The notes beneath the pieces were generated by a model, which had not been told where the DNA came from, did not search any database, and saw nothing but the letters and a program-made list of their open reading frames with translations. Source: Stratiolaelaps scimitus (lineage: Eukaryota > Arthropoda > Arachnida > Mesostigmata > Laelapidae). Taken from it: a DNA stretch of 64,000 nucleotides. The stretch's first letter is position 1; each line of letters opens with the position of its first letter. Positions 25,633-36,535 of the stretch are shown one piece after another. Location: contig JABWDB010000001.1 of assembly GCA_019614645.1 (NCBI GenBank), forward strand, positions 1,860,001 through 1,924,000. Direction: 5' to 3'. The position numbers were made by a program, and so were the translations under genes.

Positions 25633-28600
25633 GTTTCGGGTCTCTTGAGGGCCCCAGGCCGATGTGTAGAAGTTCGATGGGACAGATTAATCTTCGAAGA
25701 GGAAATCAATGTGCCGACATGTCCCTCCCAGTAGTCGATAGCGTCGGATAGCGAATTAGCCAAGTGAGGTAGTTTGAAGGAAGCTAAGTGAAAGCTGGAT
25801 TGGAACCTACGGGGGCGGACTGCCTATTCTGTCCTTTACCAGCCCCTGTAGCTAATGGAACTGCGAGAGATGACAACATCGTCAGGTTGACGTAGAATGG
25901 CGTGGACAGCAAAACAAAAGTAGCACAAAGCAATTAATTAATTATTCCCGTTGTTCGCCCCCTCCTGGCTTGGCCATATACTTGTGGCATGACCTTGACT
26001 ACGTCGATGTGTGCAGGACACAGAAGCAAACTACAGGAGAATAATTACAAAGGGAGCTTCAATCGTTTCTGGGAGCATTTCACTCAGAACTGTATCATTT
26101 GGCATAGTAGAGGCGATTGTATGCTCAACCCGGATGATCAATATATCTTTATCTTGATTTCTGATATCAGCAGCTATTTCGTTACCTTCGGCTCTGCAGA
26201 AAATTCAATTTCAATTCAATTCAATTATCTCATAATTGATGGAACTGCGAAATATTATAACGCTTAAGTTCTCGTACCAAAAAAAAAAGTGCTGCCTTCT
26301 GCAGAGTCATCCTCTCGATAACGGCCCATAGCGAGTCTATTCTAACCCTGTGCGCCTCGTCCAGCGTCAGCGCCGAATCAAATTCAGTGTCTGTTTCTCA
26401 CTTCGTTACCCTCACCTCATGAGTTCAACGCGAATATCGTATTCGATCGTTCTGCATACATCGATTTCAATAGATAGATCCGTGTTTCTCCTCGACAAAG
26501 GCTAGCCAGCTTGACAAGGATATTACTATAGATCGTCAGGCAGATGACGAGAAAGTAAGTATATTCGATTTACTCTTTTATTACCCAAGCGTCACAGAGC
26601 TCCGAAGCTGTACCCATCTCACGGACTGTAAGCGTTGGGCTCATAGACGCAGTGCGCATACGAGCTCATTGTGGGACAACGGATCGAAATCCAATCATCT
26701 ATCTAAGTAAACCTATTTATTTGCCTGAAAGCCATAGACAACAGCTGCCACCTTGTAATTGAGCATTACCTGCCCCGTTTCATGCCAGTTGGGCCATATG
26801 GGACGCTGCACAAATGCATATATATATATATGTACATATAATGTGAGTAATTCCTCCACCACTGCGTGGTTGCAGTAATTGTGTCTAAGTTGTCCATATC
26901 TAGCCGGCTTCTGTCCTTGCCTCAAGCTCCGATGCAAGCTAATTTGACTGCTGCCGATCGATGGAGTTTTGCCCTTCGCCTGCGCTGGTTCACTTTGTTA
27001 TAGCTGTCGGACGCACCTACCCTGACTCGGTTGGGGCTCGTTAGCTATTTATAGTTAGGTACACAATTACAATCTTAGTATGGATACTTTCAATCTGGCC
27101 GGATTAGGCCCACCCCACGAGCACTGCAGTGGATTTTGCTTGATTGAATTTGTAATATTGCATAAAATCTGTCCGCTTCATAATAATAATTAATAATAAC
27201 AATATGCTTTCTAACATATTGACTCGCCATATGATACGGGTGCCGGATGCACAGGTGGCTCATTAGGAATATTGTTCGAGGTTTGAGTAACGAAATTGAC
27301 GTGAACATCAGGAGCACTCTGATTAGTCAATTCAGGCCATTCCTGCGCTTTTCTAATAATAATAATAATAATCTACAACTGTAAAATCGTGTAGCGTGGA
27401 GCGCCAACAAGCCACTCATCGAATGGGATCTAGCGGGTGTTTCTGCTCCATACCATTTCAGGGTATTTCTTGGGTAAGCTCAGTCGCGACCGCTTTCGCA
27501 GCGGCCCCTCTACCTCGCAGGCGATAGTCTCATCTCAACACACCAAGCTAAATATATAAATACAATGCAAGAGATAGAGAGACAGACCGAGATGATACAA
27601 AATGGGAACGACCACTGGCGGCGGCGGCGACGATGGCTAGCACTGCTATTTACCATAAAGCAAATTTAAGTAAAAGAGTCCATATCTGCTTTCGGTTACG
27701 TCTACTCAGAGAAATTAAGCTCAACTCGTTCAGCATTTGCTGCTGCCTAATGTCGACGCGTGCACAGTGAGCCGCGTCGTGAGTGAGTGTGCTAGTATTA
27801 CCATATAACTGAGAGATACAAAATATATTCTTCGCGTGGACGTGGCACACGGTTGAGCTGGGATATGGCCTTTAGCTCAGATGCATTGGGGGCGGTTACC
27901 GAACTATCAGCCCTCGGTGCAGCTGAATCTGCTGCGGCTAGCTAGTCAAGCAGGACGGTTGGGTGTCCGTATTGCGTTGTCTGTGATATCAACCAATTCT
28001 CCTCGCCACGTATACGTGGTCATACGTGTGGCTCAGTGAGACGATCCCGGTTGAGGTCGACACCCGAGATAGTGACGGGACGTCCGTGGGACCTTCGATG
28101 AGATATTTTTAGCTGAGAGTGAATTCCGTCCGTCGGACGAGCTATAGCGAATGGGGCATAACTAACCTAAGCTATATTCTAAAAGGTGATAACCAAGTGT
28201 CATTCTTGTGAGGCGGGGTGTTTCTGTCCGATTTGCTGATTACACCATGCTACCGTAGATCGTCGTAACCTCTCAAGGTGAATCTCAGAGCTTACCGCAG
28301 AGACATTAAACATGATCAACATATAAATACGACGGCTAGTGTTACCACAAGACAAGAGCTTGCTTGAGTTCATTACTGACCACCCAAAAGGCCATCCATT
28401 CATCAAATCGCATGTATAATAAATACTTCAGAATCATCATAAGAACATTGGTCACTCCCTTAACCCGTCTCTGATCGACTAATTGAAAGATAATAGGGTT
28501 CTGTGTGCTTAATTAAATAATATTGATTCTATATTTTGTTGTTGTTTTTTCGACAGCTATCACAGGTATCTCCACTTGTCGGCTTCTCGGAACGAGAGGT

Positions 28601-30441
28601 CGAACGCTGGTGGAGACAAAGAGCCCGATTTGATAAACCAACGTCGCTCGACAAATTCTCGGAGTCTGGTTGGCGTTGTACCTATTATGCTTCAGCTTTC
28701 GCCTACGGATGCTGGTGTTTATCTGATAAGCCGTGGCTCTGGGACACCATGCACTGCTGGTAGGTCCTAGTCACCCCGTATGAATGCCTCATACAGCTCA
28801 TATATAAGGACCCGCATTGTCGGGGTCGACGACGAACGAACTTTCTTGCTTACTGAGATAATTCCGGGGAAAAATGAAGTCTCTAGTAAACGTCTGACTC
28901 ACGAAATGGTGAAGTGTGCATTCATTTGAAATATCATTTATCTCGTACGGGTTGAAAGTGATTTTCCTAATAATAGTATTAATTAAAATAGCAATTTTTT
29001 CTTCGACAACAACCAAAAGTAAATATATAAAATATATATATATATATATATATACAAATAATGTGTATATAATAGTATGCAACAATGATCCATTAGATAG
29101 CACATTAGCTATTTTGTCCTAAATTGATATTACAATTTATCTTTTGGCGCTCGCTAACCATTATTTATAATATTCTGTGTGATTGTCCATTTGTCGATGA
29201 TCCGTGATCGCAGGTACAATTTCCCACACCACGACATGACGAGCGACGTCTGGTGGTACTACATGATCGAGCTGGGCTTCTATATTTCTCTTACGTTCTC
29301 CCAGTTTCTCGACGTCAAACGCAAGGATTTCTGGCAGATGTTCGTTCATCATATCGTCACAATATTGCTGATGGGCCTATCGTGGACCTGCAATCTCACC
29401 CGTATCGGCACGCTGGTACGTCATTGTCACAGGGGACAGTCGAGTCTCCAGATAGAGTCGACTTCGGCGGTGGGGGGCACAGCAATTGTGCAGCCACTGT
29501 AAACGGTGTCGATCCTATCACCAATCGCTGGCCTATTGATAATCAAATAAGAGACGTTTATGGACGCCGAAAGATCTCAAGCAAGTCAGCTAAGAGTGAC
29601 TGTTTCGCAGCGTTGCTCGAACACCGTCACATGTTCTTCATTTTGATTTATTTTACGTGGACTCATTATAAAAATGTACATTGCACTGTCACGAATCTCT
29701 CCAGCGCGGAATATGCTGCTACGCATTCCCCCTTGACGCCGACGGATGAAATCAGTCTCTATGAATTTTTCTTTTCTTGACACGCTGCGAACATTTTGTT
29801 CGCCATTCGTAGCCTGTTGCTCGGCGCCAAATTGACAGTAGTTCGGTTGTTTCCGCAAATCCACTTCTGCCGTGAGAATGTCGGTATATGAACGTGGCAG
29901 TCTCATCCTGCCCGGCAGCCAGCCTGGCCGATGGACGCTGACGCACCCACGAGTTCGATCCCCAGCGTTGCACATTTGCATTTAAACGGTTCCATCTTGC
30001 GAAGCAATACCGAAGGAGGAAGTTGTACCGTTATATGTTTAAGGCTGAGAGTCAGCCCGGAAACCCTATTACACCTTTCGTCTCATCGCGCGTACCTTTG
30101 AAGCTCACGTATAACCATCGATACTGTTGCTGTGGCCCGTTTAGGTGATGTTGCTGCACGACTTCGCCGATGTTCCTCTCGAGGCTGCCAAAATGGCGAA
30201 GTACGTAAAGAAGCAGCGCGTGGCCGATTTGCTGTTCGTCGTATTCACGCTTTCGTGGATCGTTTCCCGTCTTGGCCTTTATCCCTATCGAGTCATCTAT
30301 TCGACGGCGTATCAGGCAACCTTCGTCATCGAGATGTTTGCGGCCTACTATATCTTCAACAGGTGCCTATGTTCTCATACATATATCCGAGGCGATAGTG
30401 CGCCATAACTGTACGCGGTGTATTTCAACTTCGTCATAGCT

Positions 30442-30498
<57 letters not shown>

Positions 30499-32462
30499 TC
30501 GTTCTGTGTAAACTTCTACACGCCGGCGATTTAGAGAGAATCAGTGGGATTTAGAGAATTATATAACGAATATTTAAGTAACCTTTAAAAACGCACCTAT
30601 ATATATATATATATAAATTTGTTGTGCGAGTTACCTGTTTCTCTAAATCGCAGGTGTGCCCATGTTTACGAGATAGAGAGAAAGGAGAAAAAAGGTCATC
30701 CTTTACTTACAACTCCCAATAGAGTTTCTGAAGGTTGATTATATAGATGATATATATATATATATATATATATGGGTTGTCATCAAACTTCCTCAACTCT
30801 ATGCAAAAGAGTCTAGGCAAAAGTTGACGTTTTTTTTTCCTTCCGTGGTAACTTTTTCTGAAAATTTGTCCCGTGAACTTCATATTGTATGTTTCTTTCA
30901 TTGACTTGTTGTTCTCTGGTTGCCGAATATTCTATTACAGTCTATTGCTAGCACTCCAAGTGCTGCACATCATCTGGACCGTCTTTATTGTAAAGATTGT
31001 GATTCAGGCTTTGACTAGCCCGGGTGTGAGTACCGTAAGTATGCTTTGCAAACGCTTTTTCTTCGTCTTCTATTATAAGTTTTGTTACATCACATCATTA
31101 CATTTCACGTAGAAGAAACTGCCGATTGTTGAAGACACACGTACATTATCGATCTCACGCAGAGACGAACACAACAACATCGAACTTGACACAGTGTCGA
31201 CCATCACCGGCGGGCATGGTTCGGTTCACCCACCAATGGAGAATATGATTGCTAAGCGCTCACCTCTGGCTCGTCCTGGGCAATTTTGTTGTCTTCTTGT
31301 TGAGCTACAATCTAGCAACAAACTATGTTTTACTTGTTCTGCAAGCTCGCTTCTCTGTCCAAGAAGTGTACAACGATTATCACGAGCGCGATCGTTCGCC
31401 AAAGGTTGTTGAAGTCTGTGATATTTGACATTTTGTACAATACTTCCGTCTTGTCCTCGACTAGTGCGTTTCAGCCGTAGTGAGTGCACGCGGCTTAATC
31501 CGAGAAATTGTTGGCAATTCTCAATTCCTGTCTCTAAAGGCTATGCAATCGAAAAACAACAGGCATTATGTGCTCTGAAGGACGACAGCGTTGGGAGACA
31601 GCTGTGGGTCCGTTGCTTCAGCAGGATTCATAAGTCCCTATTTTTCTAGGTAGCTGTTTTTTGCATTATTTTGCGAATCGCCGCAGCGCATATATATTCG
31701 ATTCTGCTAGAACTACATATATTGTTTTTTCTTCGAAAAGCCAGTCACCTGACAGTATATGGATGAAACGAAAATGGACTGCACGGACATTTTCATGCTT
31801 CATCAAGTTGTACTCTGCTCGAGTCGCGTGACGCGCTTGCTTGCAATCACTCAGATGCGGTTAGAGTCCGATTTCTAGAATACCTGTGTGATATAAATAT
31901 ATGCGCGAGAGGTAATTGACAATTTCAGTATCATCTCATACGGTTTCTGTGTCGGAGACAGGGTGACGCAGTCTGCGTGACGAACTCAACAGCTCGTTGT
32001 CGGCTAGCATTTAACTGGCTATGACATTGCTAGATGACGAGGTCTTAGGATCTTAGGAGGTTTAGCTATCGCGACGAATTTGAATCTCGTTTCGGTTTCC
32101 GTTAGAAATTTCACAACTATAGTGAACTCGTGTTAGAGTTAGCTTCAGTGATTAGCCAGGCCCGGTTTGTTCGTGGTGGAACTAAGAATTATGCCAGCTT
32201 TTACGTATGCATTTAATACATTTTTATAAAACGTATTAAACTCACGAAGATACAACAGTTGGATGAGATGTCGGCATAATACGGCTAGAGCAAAGTGAAT
32301 TAGTTTCTGATACGTATCTAGGTGTCGGAAGTCGAAACAACAAGTTCTGCCAACATGATGAGAGCCAATTGAGAAGCAAATTCGCTGGTGTTACTTTTGT
32401 TACAGATTAAGGATCTTCGCAGCGAAGACGAGTCATCTACCTCGGACGAGAAGGAAGACTAA
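4526..32462 (+). CDS. CerS: Ceramide synthase (Lag1/TLC family), seven coding exons
   Basis: Predicted ceramide synthase, a multi-pass ER membrane enzyme that N-acylates sphingoid bases with acyl-CoA to make (dihydro)ceramide. Coding exons 4526-4719, 24692-24833, 28557-28759, 29214-29415, 30145-30362, 30941-31025 and 32406-32462 have GT-AG borders and join in frame to 366 aa. In order: a first membrane helix (~47-63), a Hox-like domain (~66-140, ending RWWRQRARFDKP), then the TLC/Lag1 domain (~143-340) with DVKRKDF, the invariant His pair at 225-226 (FVHHIVT) and LHD at 251-253, then an acidic tail with SEDESSTSDEKED. Length fits the family (about 350-400 aa). ATG 4526 is chosen because it has A at -3 and G at +4 and lies just inside a good acceptor (AG at 4512-4513); the in-frame ATG at 4481 is upstream of that acceptor. 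An untranslated first exon further upstream is inferred. Acyl-chain preference cannot be told from the sequence. Confidence 0.95.
4791..4886. repeat. Two (TA)n tracts just after CerS exon 1
   Basis: A 41-bp TA run, a short GTGTGGGTG-containing spacer, and a second interrupted TA run, about 70 bp into intron 1. Confidence 0.85.
5093..5136. repeat. 22-bp perfect tandem duplication
   Basis: CGCTACGATTCCCAGCATCA plus TG occurs twice in a row, followed by degenerate CATG/ATGCATG pieces. Confidence 0.8.
5944..5997. repeat. 54-bp perfect palindrome: (CT)n-(TA)n-(GA)n
   Basis: (CT)n followed by CAATA, an AT core, TATTG and (GA)n, symmetric about 5970/5971. It may extrude as a cruciform. CerS intron 1. 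Confidence 0.85.
6103..6295 (-). mobile_element. tRNA-Val-derived SINE, nearly full length
   Basis: On the minus strand the head looks like a tRNA: AGCCCGGTGGCGTGGTG, an anticodon-loop stretch CCTTACAC (anticodon UAC, valine), and a B-box GGGCTCGATCCCC. Then come CGTTGCACATTTGCATT, a body ending GAGTCGGCCTGGAAAC, and an A-rich tail. Lies in CerS intron 1. Confidence 0.75.
7766..7826 (+). repeat. 61-nt hairpin: 27-bp stem, 7-nt loop
   Basis: ATTGAATCCAGCATGCGAG onward pairs with the right arm over 27 bp with one C-C mismatch (7785/7807); the loop is TCTGTGT. A short AACATG/CATGTT pairing outside extends it after a bulge. Lies in CerS intron 1. Confidence 0.85.
9719..9795. repeat. Tandem duplication, 35-bp unit at 42-bp period
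   Basis: GCGATATTATAACGGATTCC through AGCTATC occurs twice without a difference, separated by AGAGATA. Confidence 0.85.
20159..20196. repeat. (TA)n microsatellite
   Basis: TA repeats with one CT break; CerS intron 1. Confidence 0.8.
23385..23468. repeat. 84-bp near-perfect palindrome with (TA)n core
   Basis: Arms TGAGCTTGCAGTGCTGTTAT plus ACACA on each side, with a (TA)n core. Only two core positions mismatch as DNA, and both could be G-U pairs in RNA. In CerS intron 1. Confidence 0.85.
24692..24833 (+). CDS. CerS: CerS coding exon 2: start of the Hox-like domain
   Basis: Acceptor TTTTCAG ends at 24691 and donor GTGAGT starts at 24834. The first base completes Lys65, and the exon encodes KCVFKPIGRWFGLRPR and the start of the Hox-like region to residue 112. 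The join to exon 1 (IVVEK then CVFKPIG) restores the family pattern of a membrane helix followed directly by VFKP. Confidence 0.93.
24834..28556 (+). other. CerS intron 2
   Basis: 3.7 kb without coding sequence; contains (TA)n at 25042 and 25601, (TTA)n near 25350 and (ATA)n near 27355. Confidence 0.75.
25042..25070. repeat. (TA)n microsatellite
   Basis: Uninterrupted TA run in CerS intron 2. A similar one lies at 25601-25629. Confidence 0.8.
28557..28759 (+). CDS. CerS: CerS coding exon 3: homeodomain-like helix and start of TLC
   Basis: Encodes residues 113-179 with SEREVERWWRQRARFDKP, the hallmark end of the Hox-like domain, followed by the first TLC residues (SGWRCTYYASAFAYG). Donor GTAGGT is at 28760 (phase 2). 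Two acceptors lie 9 nt apart: CGACAG before 28557 and CACAG before 28566. Use of the second drops LSQ and gives spacing that fits other family members, from my recollection of them, slightly better. Confidence 0.92.
29214..29415 (+). CDS. CerS: CerS coding exon 4: catalytic His pair of the TLC domain
   Basis: Encodes residues 180-247, including WWYYMIELGFYISL, the DVKRKDF motif and HHIVT with the two essential histidines at 225-226. The acceptor CAG ends at 29213 and the donor GTACGT starts at 29416. This is the most conserved exon of the gene. Confidence 0.95.
29935..30072 (+). mobile_element. tRNA-derived SINE, same family, in CerS intron 4
   Basis: B-box GAGTTCGATCCCC, then CGTTGCACATTTGCATTTAA, a body with GAAGCAATACCG, and the end GAGTCAGCCCGGAAACC. 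The 5' tRNA part is more decayed than in the copy at 6103-6295. Confidence 0.7.
30145..30362 (+). CDS. CerS: CerS coding exon 5: LHD motif and TLC membrane helices
   Basis: Encodes residues 248-319, beginning VMLLHDFADVPLEAAKM, which holds the conserved His-Asp of the Lag1 motif (252-253). Two further hydrophobic helices follow. The acceptor TTTAG ends at 30144 and the donor GTGCCT starts at 30363 (phase 2). Confidence 0.94.
30442..30494. repeat. (TA)n microsatellite
   Basis: TA run with one TTT break in CerS intron 5; further TA runs at about 30599-30614 and 30749-30772. Confidence 0.8.
30941..31025 (+). CDS. CerS: CerS coding exon 6: last membrane helix
   Basis: Encodes residues 320-348, SLLLALQVLHIIWTVFIVK then IVIQALTSPG, the final TLC helix. 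The acceptor is TTACAG at 30940. The donor GTGAGT at 31026 has a second, equally good donor GTAAGT at 31035; both leave phase 0 and the longer form adds Val-Ser-Thr. Confidence 0.9.
31026..32405 (+). other. CerS intron 6, with a possible alternative 3' exon
   Basis: Contains an open stretch of 100 codons (31113-31412) right after a TAG that could serve as an acceptor, in phase with exon 6. See the findings. The rest shows nothing recognisable. Confidence 0.5.
32406..32462 (+). CDS. CerS: CerS coding exon 7: acidic C-terminal tail and stop
   Basis: Encodes IKDLRSEDESSTSDEKED and TAA. Clusters of Ser/Thr followed by Asp/Glu match the CK2-type phosphorylation tail known from animal ceramide synthases, where phosphorylation raises activity; here that role is inferred. 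The acceptor TTACAG ends at 32405. Confidence 0.88.
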   Translation: MKDLRSEDESSTSDEKED

Positions 32463-32514
32463 ATTCGACAATATGGCATTTCCGGAACCAGCTGGAGCCT
32501 TGAAAGGGTTTTGC

Positions 32515-32520
32515 ATTAAA
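32515..32520 (+). terminator. Possible CerS poly(A) signal ATTAAA
   Basis: ATTAAA lies 53 nt after the CerS stop. It is the commonest variant of AATAAA, but a 3' UTR this short is not assured and another AATAAA occurs at 34574-34579. Confidence 0.25.
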
Positions 32521-33759
32521 TGCCGAAACCGTGAACGGAATGATTCCGGCTGCCACCATTCGAGACAGCTCGACTGCGTCCTCCACGGTGTTATGAATGC
32601 GGGGCTTCATAATTGCTGATGAGTTAGGCTGTTGTACAACGTCCGCTGTGTGTTGATTACCGTTGAAGATTCGGAGAAACTACCGTTCTGCGGCATTCTC
32701 CAGGTTTGACGGAACACCGCACACACATACACAAACGCATATGATGATGATACTTATTATTACTATTAGAAAGGTGACTGATATGTGTATTCTCACCGAC
32801 GGCTGGAGAGCGAGATCGTACTGTGAGATCAAACAAGCAGGTCGTTTTCCTCAAAATTCTACTATAGGTAGATAGGTAGATAGATCGATCGATATATCCT
32901 GTGGCTACAGGTTGTAGACGCGTGTGGCAAGATGTTGTGGCCAAAACGCGGACTTTTGGTTGAATACGTGACGACATGATTCGTTTTCAATAGTGACGAA
33001 CGCCACAAGCTGAAATAGGCATAGTCACTAGATCACTACTCCCCTATGGCGATATAGCATACAAGCGTTACTACGTCATGGTGCATTATCATTACACTTA
33101 GCACTATATATGGATGAAACACAACTACATACAGTTACGCTGGAGAATATATGTAACACTGTCATTGGGGCATTGAGCCTGACCAGAGGGTGCGTGCTGG
33201 CGTACGTGGTGGACCCGCAGTTGGAGCAGGTGGGACCGATATAGACAAAACAGAGAGAGAGAAAGAGCAGGTGGTGTGTGAACTCTGTAGAATCAAGGAA
33301 GTGCGAGATGTGTGAACGGTTATGTGCGTGTGTGTGTGTGTGTGCGCACTAAATCTAGACAGGACTTTTAACAGGAGGGAGATGATTGGTCCCGTGTGTC
33401 ATAATACCAGCTACTTTTGTCATGATTGTGGATAAATGGATTGATCGTTGTCAAGTACGAATTATAAAAAAATTACGTAAATCTGTATCCACTGCTACTA
33501 CTACCCTTTGGTCTGGACGGCGACTATGGCAGCCTGACGTCTTACACTAGCATTATTCTTATAGTTACTATTATTACTATTATTATTATTATTATTATGG
33601 CAATTTTTAATATAGGACCACGAAGATGATAGTGACTGTACGGATGAATATATTTCGTTTGCTTGTCGACACGATAACAAAGAAGAGAAAGAGCGCATAT
33701 TATATTGTAAGAAGAACATCGTTGTTTAGGTACGCAGGTGACAGGTTTTTAGTCAGGTT

Positions 33760-33985
33760 CCGAAGCCCAGGTGCCTGTGGGCGAAGAACCCCGGAGGGGA
33801 AGAGAAATGAGAAACAAGTGCCACGACAGGTGCTAATGTTAAGCTAAACACTCGCAAGCATTACAGTATAAACACACATAAATCGATTGACCACAGTGAT
33901 GGACATTCACCAGCCACCACTACCCCTCCCCACAAGGGCCCGCAAAAAGAGATTGTCTGAGAACGTCATAGAATATTAGAATTAC
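33760..33985. repeat. Dispersed repeat, copy 1
   Basis: Shares CGACAGGTGCTAATGTTA, TAAACACACATAAATCGA, CCCCTCCCCACAAGGGCCC and TGTCTGAGAACGTCAT with 36195-36390. No coding potential; probably a retroelement end. Confidence 0.65.
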
Positions 33986-34377
33986 ATAAACGTATATTAA
34001 AAACAAAAACTAACAATAACGATTTTTCTACGTGTACGACGGAGCGAGCAGACTGCCAGAGCATACAAAACTGAGAGGGTGTTGCGAGCTCTTGCCGGCC
34101 GGCTGAGGCGTAGATAAAGGGTTGATATAAAAAATCTAAAATTCGATATATATATATATATATTTAGTGTGAGCGATGGCTGTGAATTCTCATCTCCTGG
34201 AGACGGCAGCAGCAGACCTCTCTCAACCAACGAGGTTCCAATATATACCTTTCTATTCGACCTGATTTCGTGAGGTCTTTGTTTGTTTGTATACTCTTCT
34301 AAATATAGGTGATCATTTCTCGCAGATTGTTACCGTTATTATTATTGTAATATTTTGACTCGCATGGTCAAAAGCGG

Positions 34378-34411
<34 letters not shown>
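34378..34411. repeat. (TA)n microsatellite
   Basis: Uninterrupted TA run in the DNA after CerS. Confidence 0.8.
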
Positions 34412-34413
<2 letters not shown>

Positions 34414-35661
34414 GGATAGTCATGTATGTGCGCTCGTGTGGATGTATCGTAAGCAAAGATAGATGAAAATGCTATATTTGTATAAATCCAAGTGTAGCCA
34501 TCTTAGCTTTAGTACCCTCAAGCAAGAAAAAGAATAATAATTTTATATTCCATATTACAGTAATAATAATAACAATAAAGAGCTTCTCATAACGATAACA
34601 GCAACAACAACAAATTTTTATTGGTTATATACGACGTTTTCAGACGATGGGTCCCAGATGCATCGTCCGGTCAATCGTCGTAACCTTCATAGGGGGAAAT
34701 TATTCAATATGTTCGCAAATGTTTGATCAGTCACCAGATACGTGCTGTTCACGTATGCATGAATTAGATGCGTGCACATATACAACTAAATTTGATACAG
34801 CCGAAAGCATTAGTTGGCATCAACGTCGACGAAACAATGGCAACGGAAAGAAACGTAAATCCGATGAAGCACAAAACCATATATCTGATTACCGCTGCTG
34901 ATTCATTTCTGTTGTGTAAATACGATATCATATAGTATTTTGTTTCTGTCGATTTGTAGCTAATCTTTTTCTATTCTTGAACACCCTGTCCCACTGTGGT
35001 AAAAATAGATTTCCGAATATGAAATAATAGGGAATATCAACAATGAGAAAAAAAATCACTATGATGATAATAATAATAATAATAATAACAGCATTAATAA
35101 TAATAATAACAAAATGAAAAAATACATGAGGAGTTGAAGGCAGGACGATAGGTAGACGGTTGTGCGGAAAAGCACAGCCGGATCGCAACTGTAACCATTG
35201 ACGGCAGTGGGGGCCAAGCAGAATGAAGAGAGAGAGAGAGAGAGAGTCACATCTAGGAGAGAATATGAAAGTGAGTGAATACCAGAAAAATAGGGATAGT
35301 TAAGCTATATAAGTAAAACAAAATATTCATATAAAATAATAAATTATATATAAATAATTATATATATATATATATATACGATGACGTTAACGAAATGCGA
35401 TGTTGTAAATAAAAAATATACATATATAACTGCTACACAAATATTCAGGTGTACTTTGTCTGGAGGCTTGATATATATATATATTTTTTTTCTCTATGCA
35501 AGTTTAAATAAGGTATGGGGTTAATGCGTAAGTCAGTCTCCCTAAATATAATGTAAATTTCGAGCAGAAAGTATTTAACAAAACAGCGATTTTTAGTAAA
35601 CGTTGTTTCAAACCAACGTAATACAACTGCAATTTATTCAAACATACAATAATTAGAAATT

Positions 35662-36160
35662 GTTTCTAGGGTTTATTTTGGGGGGGGGGTGATTAGCGGG
35701 GCCGAGGTCGACATTGTCCCGAGGAAGGCGATGGCATTGCCTCCTTGCACAGCGAGGGACAGGCGTTGCAGAAGGCATGATCCTGCGCACTTGTCCGCGG
35801 TGGCGCGGACCAGCCTATGGTAGGCCCCTTCGAGGAAGTTCGCAGTAAGAGGGCCGCGCCCGCCTAAGGTTTCAAAAGCAAGGAGGGATAAAGGTGGGTT
35901 GCCTGCGGCGTACTTTCGTAGCTTAGCTTGCTTGGCCCTGGTGAGCCGCCAACAGGAACAGTCTGTCGAGTATCACGGCAGTCCGTAAGAGGAGAGCCCA
36001 CGAGCTCGAGAGACGACCTTGGAGTGAGACGGCACGCTGGGAGCAACCGCTGGAGGTCGGGGTGCGGGTCCAAAGAGAAGACCTCACTCTTCGAGGGGTT
36101 GAGGGCAAGGCCGCTGGGCCCCTCGTAAGTACGTACACCGCACTTGATTTTGATCATAAA
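35662..36160 (-). mobile_element. 3' end of a non-LTR retrotransposon
   Basis: On the minus strand, 36157-35864 contains GLALNPSKSEVFSLDPHPD and SLELVGSPLTD, typical of the palm/thumb region of LINE reverse transcriptases, and, after a frame change, RLSLAVQGGNAIAFLGTMS near 35750-35700, its usual C-terminal end. A C-rich 3' tail follows (G-run on the plus strand at about 35679-35690). Truncated at the 5' side and frame-shifted. Confidence 0.7.
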
Positions 36161-36194
36161 ATTTGACTAAGTTCGATTTTTTTTCTTAAGTGGG

Positions 36195-36390
36195 TGGAGG
36201 ACCCCCGAGAGAAGAAAATGAGAAAAAGTCCCTCGACAGGTGCTAATGTTACACACTAATGCTAAACACTTGTAAGCATTACAATATAAACACACATAAA
36301 TCGACTGACTACAGATGAACATACACCAGCCCCTCCCCACAAGGGCCCTCAATGTGATTGTCTGAGAACGTCATAAAATATTATAATTAT
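36195..36390. repeat. Dispersed repeat, copy 2, beside the LINE fragment
   Basis: Partner of 33760-33985, with the same block order and about 80% similarity by eye. It abuts the LINE fragment, so both may have arrived together or it may be part of a composite insertion. Confidence 0.65.
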
Positions 36391-36535
36391 CGGGAAAGGC
36401 GGTGCTGATGAACATCGTCAACAGTTCCAGAAGCGGGGGGAGGGCGGCCACGGTGTCGACATGCATAAGCATGGCTACACTTCCCTAAAAATTAATTTTT
36501 TCTTAATAAATATACTGCCCATCGACGTTTATATT

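Larger units (their letters stand above)
32463..35661. other. Intergenic DNA after CerS
   Basis: CerS 3' flank, GT and GATA-type microsatellites near 32875 and 33330, trinucleotide (ATT)n runs, a (GA)n run near 35227, and repeat copy 1 at 33760. No gene seen. Confidence 0.6.
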
